From contig SZOW01000008.1 of the NCBI GenBank assembly GCA_030263395.1, positions 62,001 through 126,000 on the forward strand: DNA of 64,000 nucleotides. The letters run 5' to 3'. This document shows, one piece after another, positions 1 to 8,051 of this stretch; position 1 is the first letter of the stretch; each line of letters opens with the position of its first letter. Both the position numbers and the translations under genes were made by a program. This DNA is from QUBU01 sp014337915 (GTDB taxonomy: Bacteria > Pseudomonadota > Gammaproteobacteria > Steroidobacterales > GCA-2729495). Under the pieces are notes generated by a model. The model was not told the origin of the DNA, did no database searches, and saw nothing but the letters and a program-made list of their open reading frames with translations.

Positions 1-297
1 GCCTACGAGACGCGCATTGCGCTGAGCCTGCTGCGGCTGCTGCGCCGCGAGCTGCAAGCCGGTGAAGCGCTCCTGGCCGATGAACAGGCGCGGCTGCGTG
101 CCCTGCTCGGCGCGCAAGGCGATGGGGCCGGGCTCAACCACCAGCTCTGCGAGCGCATCCGCAGCGGCGTGATCCCGGCGAGCGATCCGGCCCTGCTGCG
201 GCACCTGCGGCAGACGGCGCTCGCCAAGCTCGCGATCGACAACCCGCGCTACTCGGCCTACCTGCGCGCCACGCAGCTGCCGCCCGGGGGCGGCTAG
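1..297 (+). CDS. DUF6285 domain protein, C-terminal fragment
   Basis: The reading frame is open from the first base and stops at 295-297, so only the last 98 residues are present. The visible part is helical and Leu/Ala/Arg rich. It ends in a segment with AKLAIDNPRYSAYL, which resembles the C-terminus of DUF6285 proteins. From general knowledge, such proteins are often encoded beside aminoglycoside-phosphotransferase-like and acyl-CoA dehydrogenase genes; those neighbours would lie left of this window. Function is unknown. The family call is from memory of the motif and is moderately sure. Confidence 0.6.
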   Translation, partial: AYETRIALSLLRLLRRELQAGEALLADEQARLRALLGAQGDGAGLNHQLCERIRSGVIPASDPALLRHLRQTALAKLAIDNPRYSAYLRATQLPPGGG

Positions 298-902
298 CCG
301 GTCCGGCGCTGCTGCGTCCATCCGGGGCGCAGGCGCCGGATCAGTCCCCGCAGCTGGCGCCAGATCCGCGACAGCAGCCAGACCGCGAAAACCAGGAAGA
401 GCAGCAGCAGCCCGAGGAACAGCAGTGGATACTGGATCGCCAGCCAGAAGCCGGCCGGCACCGCCAGGTCCTCGGCGATCGAGGCGGTCCAGTTCGACAG
501 CGGCTCCGGGGACGAATTGATGACCGCGCGGCTGCCGGCCTTGGTGGCATGGGATACCGAGGCGATGCTGCCACCCAGGATCGCCGCCACCGCGATCCAC
601 ACCGGGTCCATATCGCCCAGCGCCGCAGCGGCCAGCACCACCGCGGCCGGGATGCGGATGAAGCCGTGCACCGCGTCCCAGGCGCTGTCGACCACCGGCA
701 TTTTGTCGGCGATGAACTCCACCACCAGCAGCACGCCAGCCACCGCCATCACCACCGGGTGCTGAAGGATGGCGAGATGCGTCGGCAGGGCGAGGTAGCC
801 CAGGCGGGCGAGGAGTCCGGCCAGGAACAGCACCGCATAGAGCCGGATGCCGCTCGCCCAGGCGAGGCCGGCGGCGAGCGCGATCTGTGCGACCAGGTCC
901 AT
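294..902 (-). CDS. DUF4126 family integral membrane protein
   Basis: A 202-residue protein with about five hydrophobic segments. It opens with a segment carrying AAGLAWASGIRLYAVLFLAGL, continues with SIASVSHATKAGSRAVINSSPEP in the middle, and ends in a membrane helix followed by a strongly basic tail. The SGIR and HATKAG...NSSPEP signatures are typical of DUF4126 proteins, which sit in the inner membrane and have no assigned reaction. It converges on the DUF6285 gene, overlapping its stop by 4 bp. The start is an ATG in front of a hydrophobic N-terminus. Confidence 0.75.
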   Translation of the reverse strand: MDLVAQIALAAGLAWASGIRLYAVLFLAGLLARLGYLALPTHLAILQHPVVMAVAGVLLVVEFIADKMPVVDSAWDAVHGFIRIPAAVVLAAAALGDMDPVWIAVAAILGGSIASVSHATKAGSRAVINSSPEPLSNWTASIAEDLAVPAGFWLAIQYPLLFLGLLLLFLVFAVWLLSRIWRQLRGLIRRLRPGWTQQRRTG

Positions 903-965
903 GGGCCAGGCCCGGCATGCCCCGGAACTGCCCGCCGCGGCGGAGCAGCGCGGGGCCGGGCGTGC

Positions 966-1166
966 CTATTCGAGGACGAAGGTGACGCGCATGCGCACGC
1001 GGTACTCGGTGATGCGGCCTGAGCTGACAACCACGTCCTGGTCCTGGATCCAGGCGCCGGAGACGTTCTTCAGCGTCTTGCCCGCGGTCTTCAGGCCATT
1101 GCGCATGGCATCGTCGAAGCTCTTCTTTGAACTGGCGATGATCTCGATGGTCTTGGCAACGCTCAC
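966..1166 (-). CDS. Dodecin family flavin-binding protein
   Basis: A 66-residue protein beginning SVAKTIEIIASSKKSFDDA and ending ITEYRVRMRVTFVLE, which is the whole length and pattern of dodecin. Dodecins form hollow dodecamers that bind flavins and buffer them in the cytoplasm. The conserved Trp of the flavin stack is present in SGAWIQDQ. I chose the GTG at 1164-1166 because a good ribosome site (GAGAGGAGT) lies just before it and the homologous start fits; the longer upstream ATG frame adds low-quality Arg/Pro-rich sequence. It stands alone on the minus strand. Confidence 0.88.
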   Translation of the reverse strand: MSVAKTIEIIASSKKSFDDAMRNGLKTAGKTLKNVSGAWIQDQDVVVSSGRITEYRVRMRVTFVLE

Positions 1167-1310
1167 GGTTGTACTCCTCTCGCGGTTGGCTGCGGATGCC
1201 GCATCGATTGTGGGGCCCGGTGCACGGCCGCACAACCGGGGCGCCGGGCCGCATGAGCAGCCTGGTGGCCGGCGGCGACTGATCCAGCGGGTTCGGGGCG
1301 TCCCACCGGC

Positions 1311-2936
1311 ATGGATCCAATGCCAGGGAACAGTGCCGCCCGGCACCCTCGGCCGGACGGTGAACCGGTCGCTGCCGCGCTCGATCGCTGGGGCTGGGTG
1401 CTGGTGCTGGCCCTGCCGGTCGCGCTGGCGCTATTCCTGCGGCCGCTGATTCCGCCGGTCGAGACTCGCTATATCAATGTGGCCTGGGAGATGTGGTCCC
1501 AGGGGCACTTCCTGGTCCCGGTGCTCAACACCGCGACCTACGCCGACAAGCCGCCGCTGTTCTTCTGGATGATCCACGCCGGCTGGGCCCTGTTTGGCGT
1601 CAACGAATGGTGGCCGCGGCTGATCCCGGCGCTGCTGGCGGTGCTGAACACGGCGCTCGTGGGCGTGCTGGCGGCACGCCTCTGGCCCGGGGCGCCGCAG
1701 CTGCGCCAGCTCGCCACCTGGATGATGGCCGGCACCCTGGCCTGGATGATGTTCGGCGTGGCGCTGATGTTCGACATGCTGCTCACGAGCTGCGTGCTGC
1801 TGGGACTGGTCGGGCTGGTGCAGGCGGTAACCACCGGCAGCTGGCGCGGGCACGCACTCTATGCGCTGGCCATCGCACTCGGCATCCTCGCCAAGGGTCC
1901 GGTGATCCTGCTTCACCTGCTGCCGCCCGCCGTAGCCGCGCCGCTGCTGGCGCCCGGCGGCAATCGCTGGCGCTGGTACCGGCGCCTGGTGGCGGCAACG
2001 CTGGCGGGCCTGCTGCTGGCGGGATTCTGGGTGCTGCCGGCTGCACTGCTCGGTGGCGACGCCTACCGGGAGAAGATCCTCTGGACCCAGACCGCCGGCC
2101 GGGTCACGGACAGCTTTGCGCACCGGCGGCCCTGGTGGTTCTACTTCCTGGTGCTGCCACTGCTGGCGCTGCCCTGGTTCATCTGGCCGCGGGTGTGGTC
2201 GGGAGCTTACCGGCTGCTGGCCGGGGGTGACCGCGCGCTGCGCTTCCTGCTCTGCGGGTTTCTGCCGGTGTTCCTAGGCTTCAGTGCCATCAGCGGCAAG
2301 CAGATCCACTACCTGTTGCCCTGGCTGCCAGGCCTGGTGCTGGTGGCCGCCGCCGGGCTCGCGGCGTCCCGCCGCGGCGGCGAGTCAGTGTCGCTGGCGC
2401 CGCCGGCCCTGGCCTGGGTCGCCGTGCCGTTGGTGGCAGCGGCTGCAATCGCGCTGCGGGCCGGTGGGATGGCGGCCATATCGATGCCCTGGGCGGCGGG
2501 CTGCGGCGCCGTGGCTCTCCTGATTGCCCTGGCCCTGGTGGCGCAGCGCAGGGCGCCGCTGGCGGGCCTGCGCTGGATGGCAACGGGCGGCAGTCTGGTA
2601 CTGACCCTGATGCTGGTCATCTTCGTCACCGCGCCGCTGGCCGGCCGCTATGACGTCGGACCCGCGGCCCGCGTCATCGGGCGTTACGTCGCAGCCGGTG
2701 CGCCGCTGGCCAGCACCTCGGCCTACAACGGCGAGTTCGGCTTCTTCGCCCGGCTGGCGGTGCCGGTGCAGGACGTGGGTGCGGACGGTGCGCCAGGCTG
2801 GTGTGCCAGCCACCCGGCCGGGCTGGTGATCGATCGGCGCCAGCCCGGCCACCCACCGCGACCCGGCGTGCTGCCGGTTTACCACGCGCCCTTCCGCGGA
2901 CTGACGCTGCGGCTATGGACCTGCGGCCCGGCCTGA
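1311..2936 (+). CDS. GT39/ArnT-like membrane glycosyltransferase
   Basis: A 541-residue polytopic membrane protein of the dolichyl-phosphate-mannose mannosyltransferase (PMT/ArnT) superfamily. These enzymes move a sugar from a polyprenyl phosphate to a periplasmic acceptor such as lipid A or protein. The first periplasmic loop carries the expected acidic residue (PPVETRYINVAWEMW) followed by ADKPPLFFWM. About a dozen hydrophobic segments follow, then a soluble C-terminal part of roughly 100 residues. The GT2 gene starts 28 bp downstream, which suggests that the GT2 makes the lipid-linked sugar used here. The acceptor is not shown by the sequence. Confidence 0.82.
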   Translation: MDPMPGNSAARHPRPDGEPVAAALDRWGWVLVLALPVALALFLRPLIPPVETRYINVAWEMWSQGHFLVPVLNTATYADKPPLFFWMIHAGWALFGVNEWWPRLIPALLAVLNTALVGVLAARLWPGAPQLRQLATWMMAGTLAWMMFGVALMFDMLLTSCVLLGLVGLVQAVTTGSWRGHALYALAIALGILAKGPVILLHLLPPAVAAPLLAPGGNRWRWYRRLVAATLAGLLLAGFWVLPAALLGGDAYREKILWTQTAGRVTDSFAHRRPWWFYFLVLPLLALPWFIWPRVWSGAYRLLAGGDRALRFLLCGFLPVFLGFSAISGKQIHYLLPWLPGLVLVAAAGLAASRRGGESVSLAPPALAWVAVPLVAAAAIALRAGGMAAISMPWAAGCGAVALLIALALVAQRRAPLAGLRWMATGGSLVLTLMLVIFVTAPLAGRYDVGPAARVIGRYVAAGAPLASTSAYNGEFGFFARLAVPVQDVGADGAPGWCASHPAGLVIDRRQPGHPPRPGVLPVYHAPFRGLTLRLWTCGPA

Positions 2937-2964
2937 GCGGGTACGGCGCGGAGCGGGAGTCGCA

Positions 2965-3714
2965 ATGCAACAGCAGCTATCGGTTGTCATCCCGTTCTTC
3001 AACGAGGCCGGCAATGTACTGCCACTGGTGCGCGAGGTATTCGCGGCGCTGGACGGCGCGGACTTCGAACTGCTGTTGGTGGACGATGCCAGCAGCGATG
3101 CGACGCTGGCGGAGATGCAGCAGGCACGTACTGCGCTGGGCCCCAGGCTGCGGATCCTGCGCCACCGCCGCCGCGCTGGCCAGAGCACCGCGCTGCTTAC
3201 CGGCGTGCGCGCGGCACGCCATCCCTGGGTGGTGAGCCTCGATGGTGACGGCCAGAACGATCCCGCCGATATCCCGCGGCTGCTGGCCTGCCTGCGTGAG
3301 CCCGGATTCGCGCCTGCGGTACAGCTGGTGATCGGTGATCGCCGCCGCGGGCGCCATGACCGCTGGTTGCGGCGTGTCTCGTCGCGCGTGGCGAATGCCG
3401 TACGTAACGCGGTCCTGCACGACGGCGTTCCCGACAGCGGCTGCGGCCTGAAACTCCTGCGCCGCGATGCCTTCCTGGCGTTGCCGTACTTCGACCACAT
3501 GCACCGCTTCCTGCCGGTGCTGGTGCGCCAGGCTGGAGGCCAGGTGCTGTCGGTGCCCGTCAGCCATCGCCCGCGGCTGCGCGGCCAGTCGAAGTACGGC
3601 GTCACCAACCGGCTGTTTGTCGGCATCGTCGACCTGTTTGGCGTCGCCTGGCTCGGCCGCCGCAATCGCCATACCGAATGCCTGGCCGAGGAACCGGAGA
3701 CATTCCCGTCATGA
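2965..3714 (+). CDS. GT2 polyprenyl-phosphate sugar transferase
   Basis: A 249-residue family 2 glycosyltransferase of the dolichol-phosphate mannose synthase/ArnC type. It shows the N-terminal strand SVVIPFFNEAGNVLPLV, the nucleotide-binding acid pair in LLLVDDASSD, and a metal-binding SLDGDGQNDPADIP. No long C-terminal membrane segments are present, unlike ArnC, so it may be a soluble or peripheral enzyme. It would load a sugar onto undecaprenyl phosphate in the cytoplasm. A GGGAG ribosome site precedes the ATG. Its stop overlaps the next start in an ATGA, which indicates translational coupling. Confidence 0.85.
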   Translation: MQQQLSVVIPFFNEAGNVLPLVREVFAALDGADFELLLVDDASSDATLAEMQQARTALGPRLRILRHRRRAGQSTALLTGVRAARHPWVVSLDGDGQNDPADIPRLLACLREPGFAPAVQLVIGDRRRGRHDRWLRRVSSRVANAVRNAVLHDGVPDSGCGLKLLRRDAFLALPYFDHMHRFLPVLVRQAGGQVLSVPVSHRPRLRGQSKYGVTNRLFVGIVDLFGVAWLGRRNRHTECLAEEPETFPS

Positions 3715-4040
3715 ATTTCATCAATGGCATGCTGTCGCACGTCACCACCGACACTGTCTGGGTAGCCATCGGCCTGCTGGGCCAGGCGCTGTTCGCTGGC
3801 CGTTTCGTGGTCCAGTGGCTGGTGAGCGAGCGGCGCGGGCGCAGTGTCGTGCCGCTGGGCTTCTGGTACCTGAGCATCGGCGGCTCGGCGGTCCTGCTGG
3901 CCTACGCCCTGCACCGGCACGACCTGGTGTTCACGCTCGGCCAGTCCTTCGGCTTCCTGATCTACGGGCGCAACCTGAGCCTGATCCGCCGCGAGCGCCG
4001 GCGCCTGTCCGCGCTGCAGGCCGGCCATACCCCCGCCTGA
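3711..4040 (+). CDS. LAB_N (LpxB N-terminal-like) small membrane protein
   Basis: A 109-residue protein with three hydrophobic segments and the conserved core GQALFAGRFVVQWLVSE, followed by LGFWYLSIGGSAVLL and GQSFGFLIYGRNL. This is the stand-alone LAB_N domain, named after an N-terminal extension of some lipid-A-disaccharide synthases. Similar small proteins are often coded beside GT2 and GT39 genes. I infer a helper or flippase-like role for the lipid-linked sugar, by analogy with ArnE/ArnF. The ATG overlaps the GT2 stop by 4 bp; an in-frame upstream ATG at 3678 lies inside the GT2 gene and is less likely. Confidence 0.8.
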   Translation: MNFINGMLSHVTTDTVWVAIGLLGQALFAGRFVVQWLVSERRGRSVVPLGFWYLSIGGSAVLLAYALHRHDLVFTLGQSFGFLIYGRNLSLIRRERRRLSALQAGHTPA

Positions 4041-4153
4041 ACAGCCGGGCCCCGGCTGACCACGCGGTTGCGCACCAGGCCGTTGTCAGGGCTGGCCCGG
4101 CGGGCGGAGAATGGCCGCGAGCCGGCCACCCAGGGCCGGGGAGTGGATCAGCG

Positions 4154-5065
4154 GTGGTTCGCAGTGCGTGCCCGGCACCAGGCGTGGATCTCGCGGGATT
4201 GCGGGCGCTGACGGCAGCGCTGCTGCTGCTCGTTCCGGCGGGCCATGCGCTGGCGTCCGCTGCCCTGGTATTCCGCGAGTCGGAGACTATCGAGGCCGCA
4301 ACTGGCCAGTTCCACCAGCTGCGCGAGGTGTTCGCCGCCGGCGAGGACTGCAAGGTGGTGGTGCGCGAGGGCGGCGACAGCCTGGCGCCGGCCGGTTCCT
4401 ACATCGTCGCCAATGCCAACGATGCTTTCCAGGTGGATCCGGGTCGCGGCATGGTGACGCCGCTGGATACCACCGGCATGGAGCCGGTGTCCGAGGTGCC
4501 CGGCGATGCCGCGGTGCTGACCATTGCCGATGTCAGCCTGTTGTCCGATGTGGACGAACCCGGGCCGGCGGTGCTCGGCCTGCCCACGCGACACTATGTC
4601 TATCGCCTGCGATACCTGGAGCACACGCCGCCGGCGGCAGCGGCGCCGGAGGGCAGTCACCAGTGGGAGGAGCGCCATGAATTCTGGGCGACGCCCTGGC
4701 CCGGCGGCGCGCAGCTGGCGACCACCTGGCTGCGCCTGCGGGTCAGCGAGGATGCGGGCATCGGCTGGGCAGCGCCGGAGATGCGCGCTGCCGTGGAGCG
4801 CATGCAGGCACATGGCCTGATGCTCAGGCAGATCATCCAGCGCGAACGGCAGGCTGGGCCTGGCGATACGCCGCTGGAGCGCGAGCGCGTGGACCGCACG
4901 GTCGTCGAACTGGCCAAGCGCGACCTGGCGGCAGCCGAATTCCGCATGCCCTCGGGCTATGGCCATGCGGAATTCCTCGCGCCGGCACCGGACGAGCCGG
5001 CCACGAACGAGGCGCCGATCGCAGTGGATCGCCCGCTGCCGGCGCCGGCGGACAGGGCGCCCTGA
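4154..5065 (+). CDS. Secreted protein of unknown function
   Basis: About 300 residues that I do not recognise as a named family. A signal peptide is clear (ALTAALLLLVPAGHALA followed by SA), so the mature protein is periplasmic or outer-membrane associated. The body is beta-rich at first, with VFRESETIEAATGQF and RHYVYRLRYLEHTP, then a long helix around residues 200-260 (AAVERMQAHGLMLRQIIQRER). The tail is Pro/Ala rich. There is no ATG start. GTG at 4154 has a GGGGAG about 10 bases upstream; GTG at 4184 would give the tidiest signal peptide. It follows the glycosylation genes by about 110 bp and precedes the next gene by 5 bp. Confidence 0.55.
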   Translation: MVRSACPAPGVDLAGLRALTAALLLLVPAGHALASAALVFRESETIEAATGQFHQLREVFAAGEDCKVVVREGGDSLAPAGSYIVANANDAFQVDPGRGMVTPLDTTGMEPVSEVPGDAAVLTIADVSLLSDVDEPGPAVLGLPTRHYVYRLRYLEHTPPAAAAPEGSHQWEERHEFWATPWPGGAQLATTWLRLRVSEDAGIGWAAPEMRAAVERMQAHGLMLRQIIQRERQAGPGDTPLERERVDRTVVELAKRDLAAAEFRMPSGYGHAEFLAPAPDEPATNEAPIAVDRPLPAPADRAP

Positions 5066-5070
5066 AGGCC

Positions 5071-5511
5071 ATGGCCGCGGCTCCCGCACTGCGAAGCTAC
5101 GAAGGGAGCTGTCACTGTGGGGCGCTGGAGTTCACCTACGAGACGCGGCGCGCGCCGCGCGCCTGGGTGGTGCAGGCCTGCCAGTGCGGCTTCTGCCGCG
5201 GCCATGGCTCGCTGGCCACCGCGGACCCGGCCGGGGTCGTGCAGTTCCGCTACGTGTATCCCGACCGCCTGCGCCGCTATCGCTTCGGCCTGCGTACGGC
5301 GGACTACCTGCTGTGCCGCGAGTGCGGTGTCTGCATTGCCGCGGTGCTGATGACCGGAAGTGGCGCCGTGGCCAGCATCCACGTCAACACGCTGCGTGAA
5401 CGGCCGCGCGGGCTGGCCACGGCCCGGCCTCAGAGCTGCAGGCCGGAAACCGTGGAAGTACGCCGGGCCCGGCGCCGCGACGGCTGGACGCCAGTCTTCG
5501 GGCCGGTCTGA
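5071..5511 (+). CDS. GFA/CENP-V fold zinc protein
   Basis: A 146-residue protein with the zinc-binding cysteine pattern of the GFA family, named for glutathione-dependent formaldehyde-activating enzyme. The motifs are GSCHCGALEF near residue 11, ACQCGFCR near residue 39 and CRECGVC near residue 80. The fold resembles Mss4 and often binds two zincs. Most members have no proven reaction, so formaldehyde metabolism should not be assumed. It starts 5 bp after the secreted protein and ends 2 bp before the convergent DUF1015 gene. Confidence 0.8.
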   Translation: MAAAPALRSYEGSCHCGALEFTYETRRAPRAWVVQACQCGFCRGHGSLATADPAGVVQFRYVYPDRLRRYRFGLRTADYLLCRECGVCIAAVLMTGSGAVASIHVNTLRERPRGLATARPQSCRPETVEVRRARRRDGWTPVFGPV

Positions 5512-5513
5512 CC

Positions 5514-6755
5514 TCAGTCGAGGACGTGTGAGACCAGGCCGTCGGCCAGCTTGGGCTCGAACCAGGTGGACTTCGGGGGCATGACCTTGCCCGCGTCAGC
5601 CACTGCCATGAGCGATGCCATGCTGGTGGGAAACAGGGCAAAGGCCACCGCCATCTCGCCGCTGGCCACGCGCTTCTCGAGCTCGCCGAGGCCGCGCATG
5701 CCGCCGACGAAGTCGATGCGCCGGTCGGTGCGCGGATCGCGGATGCCCAGCAGGGGTTCCAGCAGCTGGTCCTGCAGCAGGCTGACGTCGAGGCTCGCCA
5801 CCGGGTCGGCCGGCACCAGCTGCGGCCGGATGCGCAGGCGATACCAGCGCCCGGCGAGGAACATGCCGAACTCGCCGGCCTGGCGTGGGCGCGCCTGGCC
5901 CGTTGCCGGCTCCACCGTGAAGCCTGCGTCCAGCGCCGCGAGGAAGGCCTCCGGGCTGCGGCCGTTGAGGTCGCGGACCACGCGGTTGTAGTCGAGGATC
6001 TGCATCTCGTCCTGCGGGAAGGCGACGCAAAGGAAGTATTCCCAGGCCTCTTCGCCGCTCGCCGCCGGGTTGCGCGCGCGCAGTGTTGCCGCGACCCGCG
6101 AAGCCGCAGCGGAGCGATGGTGGCCATCGGCGATGTAGAGGGCAGGCATGGCGTCGAACAGGCGCGTCAGTCGCTCGATGGTGGCAGCGTCGTCCACCCG
6201 CCAGAGCGTGTGCACGATGCCGTCGTCGGCCGTGGCCTCGCTGAGCGGTGCAGCGCGGGCGACCCCGGCGAGGATATCGCGCACGGCATCGCTGGCGCGA
6301 TAGGCCAGCAGCACCGGGCCGGTCTGGGCATTGAGTGCCGTGATCTGCCGCACCCGGTCGTCTTCCTTGTCCGGGCGTGTGTACTCGTGCTTGCGGATGC
6401 GGTTGGCGTCATAGGCCGCCACGCTGCCGGCGCAGACGATGCCGGTCTGCACATGGTCACCCATGCGCAGGCGGTAGACGTAATAGTGGGGCGCTGGTTC
6501 GCGCACCAGCACCCCGGACGCCACCATGGCGTGGAAATTCTCCGCCCCCTGGGCGTAGACCTGCGGATCGTGGAGGTCGATACCCTCCGGCAGGTCGATC
6601 TCCGGCTTCGAAATGTGCAGGAACGAGGCCGGGCGCCCGGCGGCGCGCAGGCGGGCCTCGGCCGAATTCAGCACGTCGTAGGGTGGGGCGATGACGTCGG
6701 CGGCACGGCCGGCCGCCGGGCGCAGGCCGCGCAGGGGCTTGATCAGTGTAGGCAT
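5514..6755 (-). CDS. DUF1015 family protein
   Basis: A 413-residue soluble protein beginning IKPLRGLRPAAGRAADVIAPPYDVL, the hallmark N-terminus of DUF1015. Other family blocks are RIRKHEYTRPDKEDDR near residue 135, YIADGHHRSAAASRV near residue 215 and the late VGGMRGLGELEKRVASGE. The family is widespread and conserved, but its reaction is unknown to me. It is a monocistronic minus-strand gene, separated from the toxin-antitoxin pair by a 141-bp intergenic region that holds the promoter and operator of that pair. Confidence 0.85.
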   Translation of the reverse strand: MPTLIKPLRGLRPAAGRAADVIAPPYDVLNSAEARLRAAGRPASFLHISKPEIDLPEGIDLHDPQVYAQGAENFHAMVASGVLVREPAPHYYVYRLRMGDHVQTGIVCAGSVAAYDANRIRKHEYTRPDKEDDRVRQITALNAQTGPVLLAYRASDAVRDILAGVARAAPLSEATADDGIVHTLWRVDDAATIERLTRLFDAMPALYIADGHHRSAAASRVAATLRARNPAASGEEAWEYFLCVAFPQDEMQILDYNRVVRDLNGRSPEAFLAALDAGFTVEPATGQARPRQAGEFGMFLAGRWYRLRIRPQLVPADPVASLDVSLLQDQLLEPLLGIRDPRTDRRIDFVGGMRGLGELEKRVASGEMAVAFALFPTSMASLMAVADAGKVMPPKSTWFEPKLADGLVSHVLD

Positions 6756-6834
6756 GGTCGGTTCCGCTCTCCGGGGCGGCGCAGTGTGCAGAACGGCGGC
6801 GGCGGCGTCCAGCGGCTACGCTGAAATGGCAGCA

Positions 6835-6882
6835 TTGGTTGTGGCTCGCGCACTCGTGCGCTACATTTGTAGCGCATACAAA
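6835..6882 (+). promoter_or_regulatory. Promoter with overlapping palindromic operator of the RHH-ParE pair
   Basis: A possible sigma-70 promoter has TTGTGG at 6839-6844 and TACATT at 6862-6867 with 17 bases between. A 20-base palindrome at 6857-6876 (9-base arms TGCGCTACA around TT) covers the -10 box. A second, overlapping inverted repeat, TTTGTA/TACAAA, spans 6866-6882. Ribbon-helix-helix antitoxins bind such repeats as dimers of dimers and repress their own operon. The palindromes are seen directly; the promoter assignment and autoregulation are inferred. Confidence 0.6.
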
Positions 6883-6896
6883 TCGAGGATGTCACC

Positions 6897-7178
6897 ATGG
6901 CCGCCACGACCACTATTCGCTTGCCGCCCGAGCTTCGCGATCGACTTCAGGCCCTGTCCCGGAAGACCGGCCGCTCGGCTCACAGCCTGATCGTCGAGGC
7001 AGTGGAGCGGCACGCCGACTACGAGGAGCAGCTGCAGGCGCTCGTGCAGGAGGCGATCGTCGCGGACATCCGCATCGAGGAGACCGGTGAGGTCTATCGG
7101 GCCGAGGATGTGCACGCATGGATGGAGCGGCTGGCGACGAAACCCCGTACGGCGCGGCCTAAGCCGTGGCGACGGTAG
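6897..7178 (+). CDS. Ribbon-helix-helix (CopG/ParD-like) antitoxin
   Basis: A 93-residue protein. The N-terminal ribbon-helix-helix DNA-binding domain reads TTIRLPPELRDRLQALSRKTG followed by RSAHSLIVEAVERH (residues 5-40). The C-terminal half is acidic then basic and would wrap the toxin. It is the first gene of a toxin-antitoxin operon; its last 13 bp overlap the toxin start. A palindromic operator lies 15-40 bp upstream. It should neutralise the ParE-like partner and repress transcription. Confidence 0.85.
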   Translation: MAATTTIRLPPELRDRLQALSRKTGRSAHSLIVEAVERHADYEEQLQALVQEAIVADIRIEETGEVYRAEDVHAWMERLATKPRTARPKPWRR

Positions 7179-7459
7179 TCTATTCCGCACGCGCTCTCGA
7201 TCACCTCGAACAGGCATTCGAGTTCCTGAGGCGCGACAACCCGCGCGCAGCGCGCGAGAGCGTCGTTGCCATCCGTTCCGCCGCCACAATGCTCACCGCC
7301 CATCCCCTCGTGGGCTGTCGCCTGCACGGCGACATCCGGGAACTCGTCATCTCGTTCGGCCACACCGGCTATGTAGCGCTATACCGTTTCGTGCCGGCGC
7401 GCCAGGAGATCCGTATTCTGGCGATACGGCATCAACGTGAGCTGCACTATCGGCCTTGA
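7166..7459 (+). CDS. RelE/ParE superfamily toxin
   Basis: A 97-residue protein starting at a GTG inside the antitoxin gene. The sequence has the ParE pattern: VVYSARALDHLEQAFEFLRRD, then AARESVVAIRSAATMLTAHPLVG, and a C-terminal strand region IRELVISFGHTGYVALYRFV with EIRILAIRHQRE. ParE toxins inhibit gyrase and RelE toxins cut ribosome-bound mRNA; the sequence alone leans to ParE. The overlap with the antitoxin implies coupled translation. It appears intact. Confidence 0.83.
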   Translation: MATVVYSARALDHLEQAFEFLRRDNPRAARESVVAIRSAATMLTAHPLVGCRLHGDIRELVISFGHTGYVALYRFVPARQEIRILAIRHQRELHYRP

Positions 7460-7514
7460 GCAGTGGAGCGGCTCCAGCCAGGGTTCGGCAACGCGAGGGC
7501 CCCGATTCGGCGGG

Positions 7515-8038
7515 ATGGGGGGCAGGATCGGCCTGGGCCATCGGCTGGCCGTCACGGGCATCCTCGGCGCCCTTGGCAAGGCCGGGCCGGCGGGCAACCT
7601 CATCGTCAACGGCGGCTTCGAGCAGCCGGCCGTGCAGCAGGGCCGCTACCTCAATGTTCCGGTCGGACAGGCCTTCGATGGCTGGGAGGTGGTCGGCACC
7701 GGCATCGTCTCGCCCATCAGCGGTGACTATGCCCAGGACGGCATCCGCTTCGTTGCCCACGGCGGCAAGCAGTGGCTCGACATGACCGGACCAGGCACCA
7801 ACCAGCCGGCCAGCGCGCGGCGGTGAAGGCCGAGCTCGAAGCCGCGGCTGCGGAGGCCCAGGCGGTGCGGGACCGGATCGGCCCGATCCGCAATGTGTCC
7901 GCGGATGTCCTGCTGCGGATCACCGGCGTGCAGCCCGGACCGGGCGGCGGCCGGATATCCACGGTGGTGGCCGACTACGAGCTACGCAACAACCAGGACG
8001 GCACGACGCTGGCGCGGGTCCGGGTGTCCCAGCAGTAA
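7515..8038 (+). pseudogene. Broken DUF642-type secreted protein fused to an unrelated tail
   Basis: From the ATG at 7515 the frame gives a weak signal peptide (LAVTGILGALGKAGPA) and then NLIVNGGFEQPAVQQGRY, followed by FDGWEVVGTG and QWLDMTGPGTNQPA. This matches the N-terminal part of DUF642 extracellular proteins, which normally continue for another 100 or more residues. Here the frame ends at 7824-7826, soon after GTNQPA. A second frame, read to 8038, carries a short tail (KAELEAAAAEAQAVRDRIG and ADYELRNNQDGTTLARVRV) that I cannot place. A deletion joining two genes near 7810 is the simplest explanation. Confidence 0.5.
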
Positions 8039-8051
8039 ATCCCGCGCGCTG

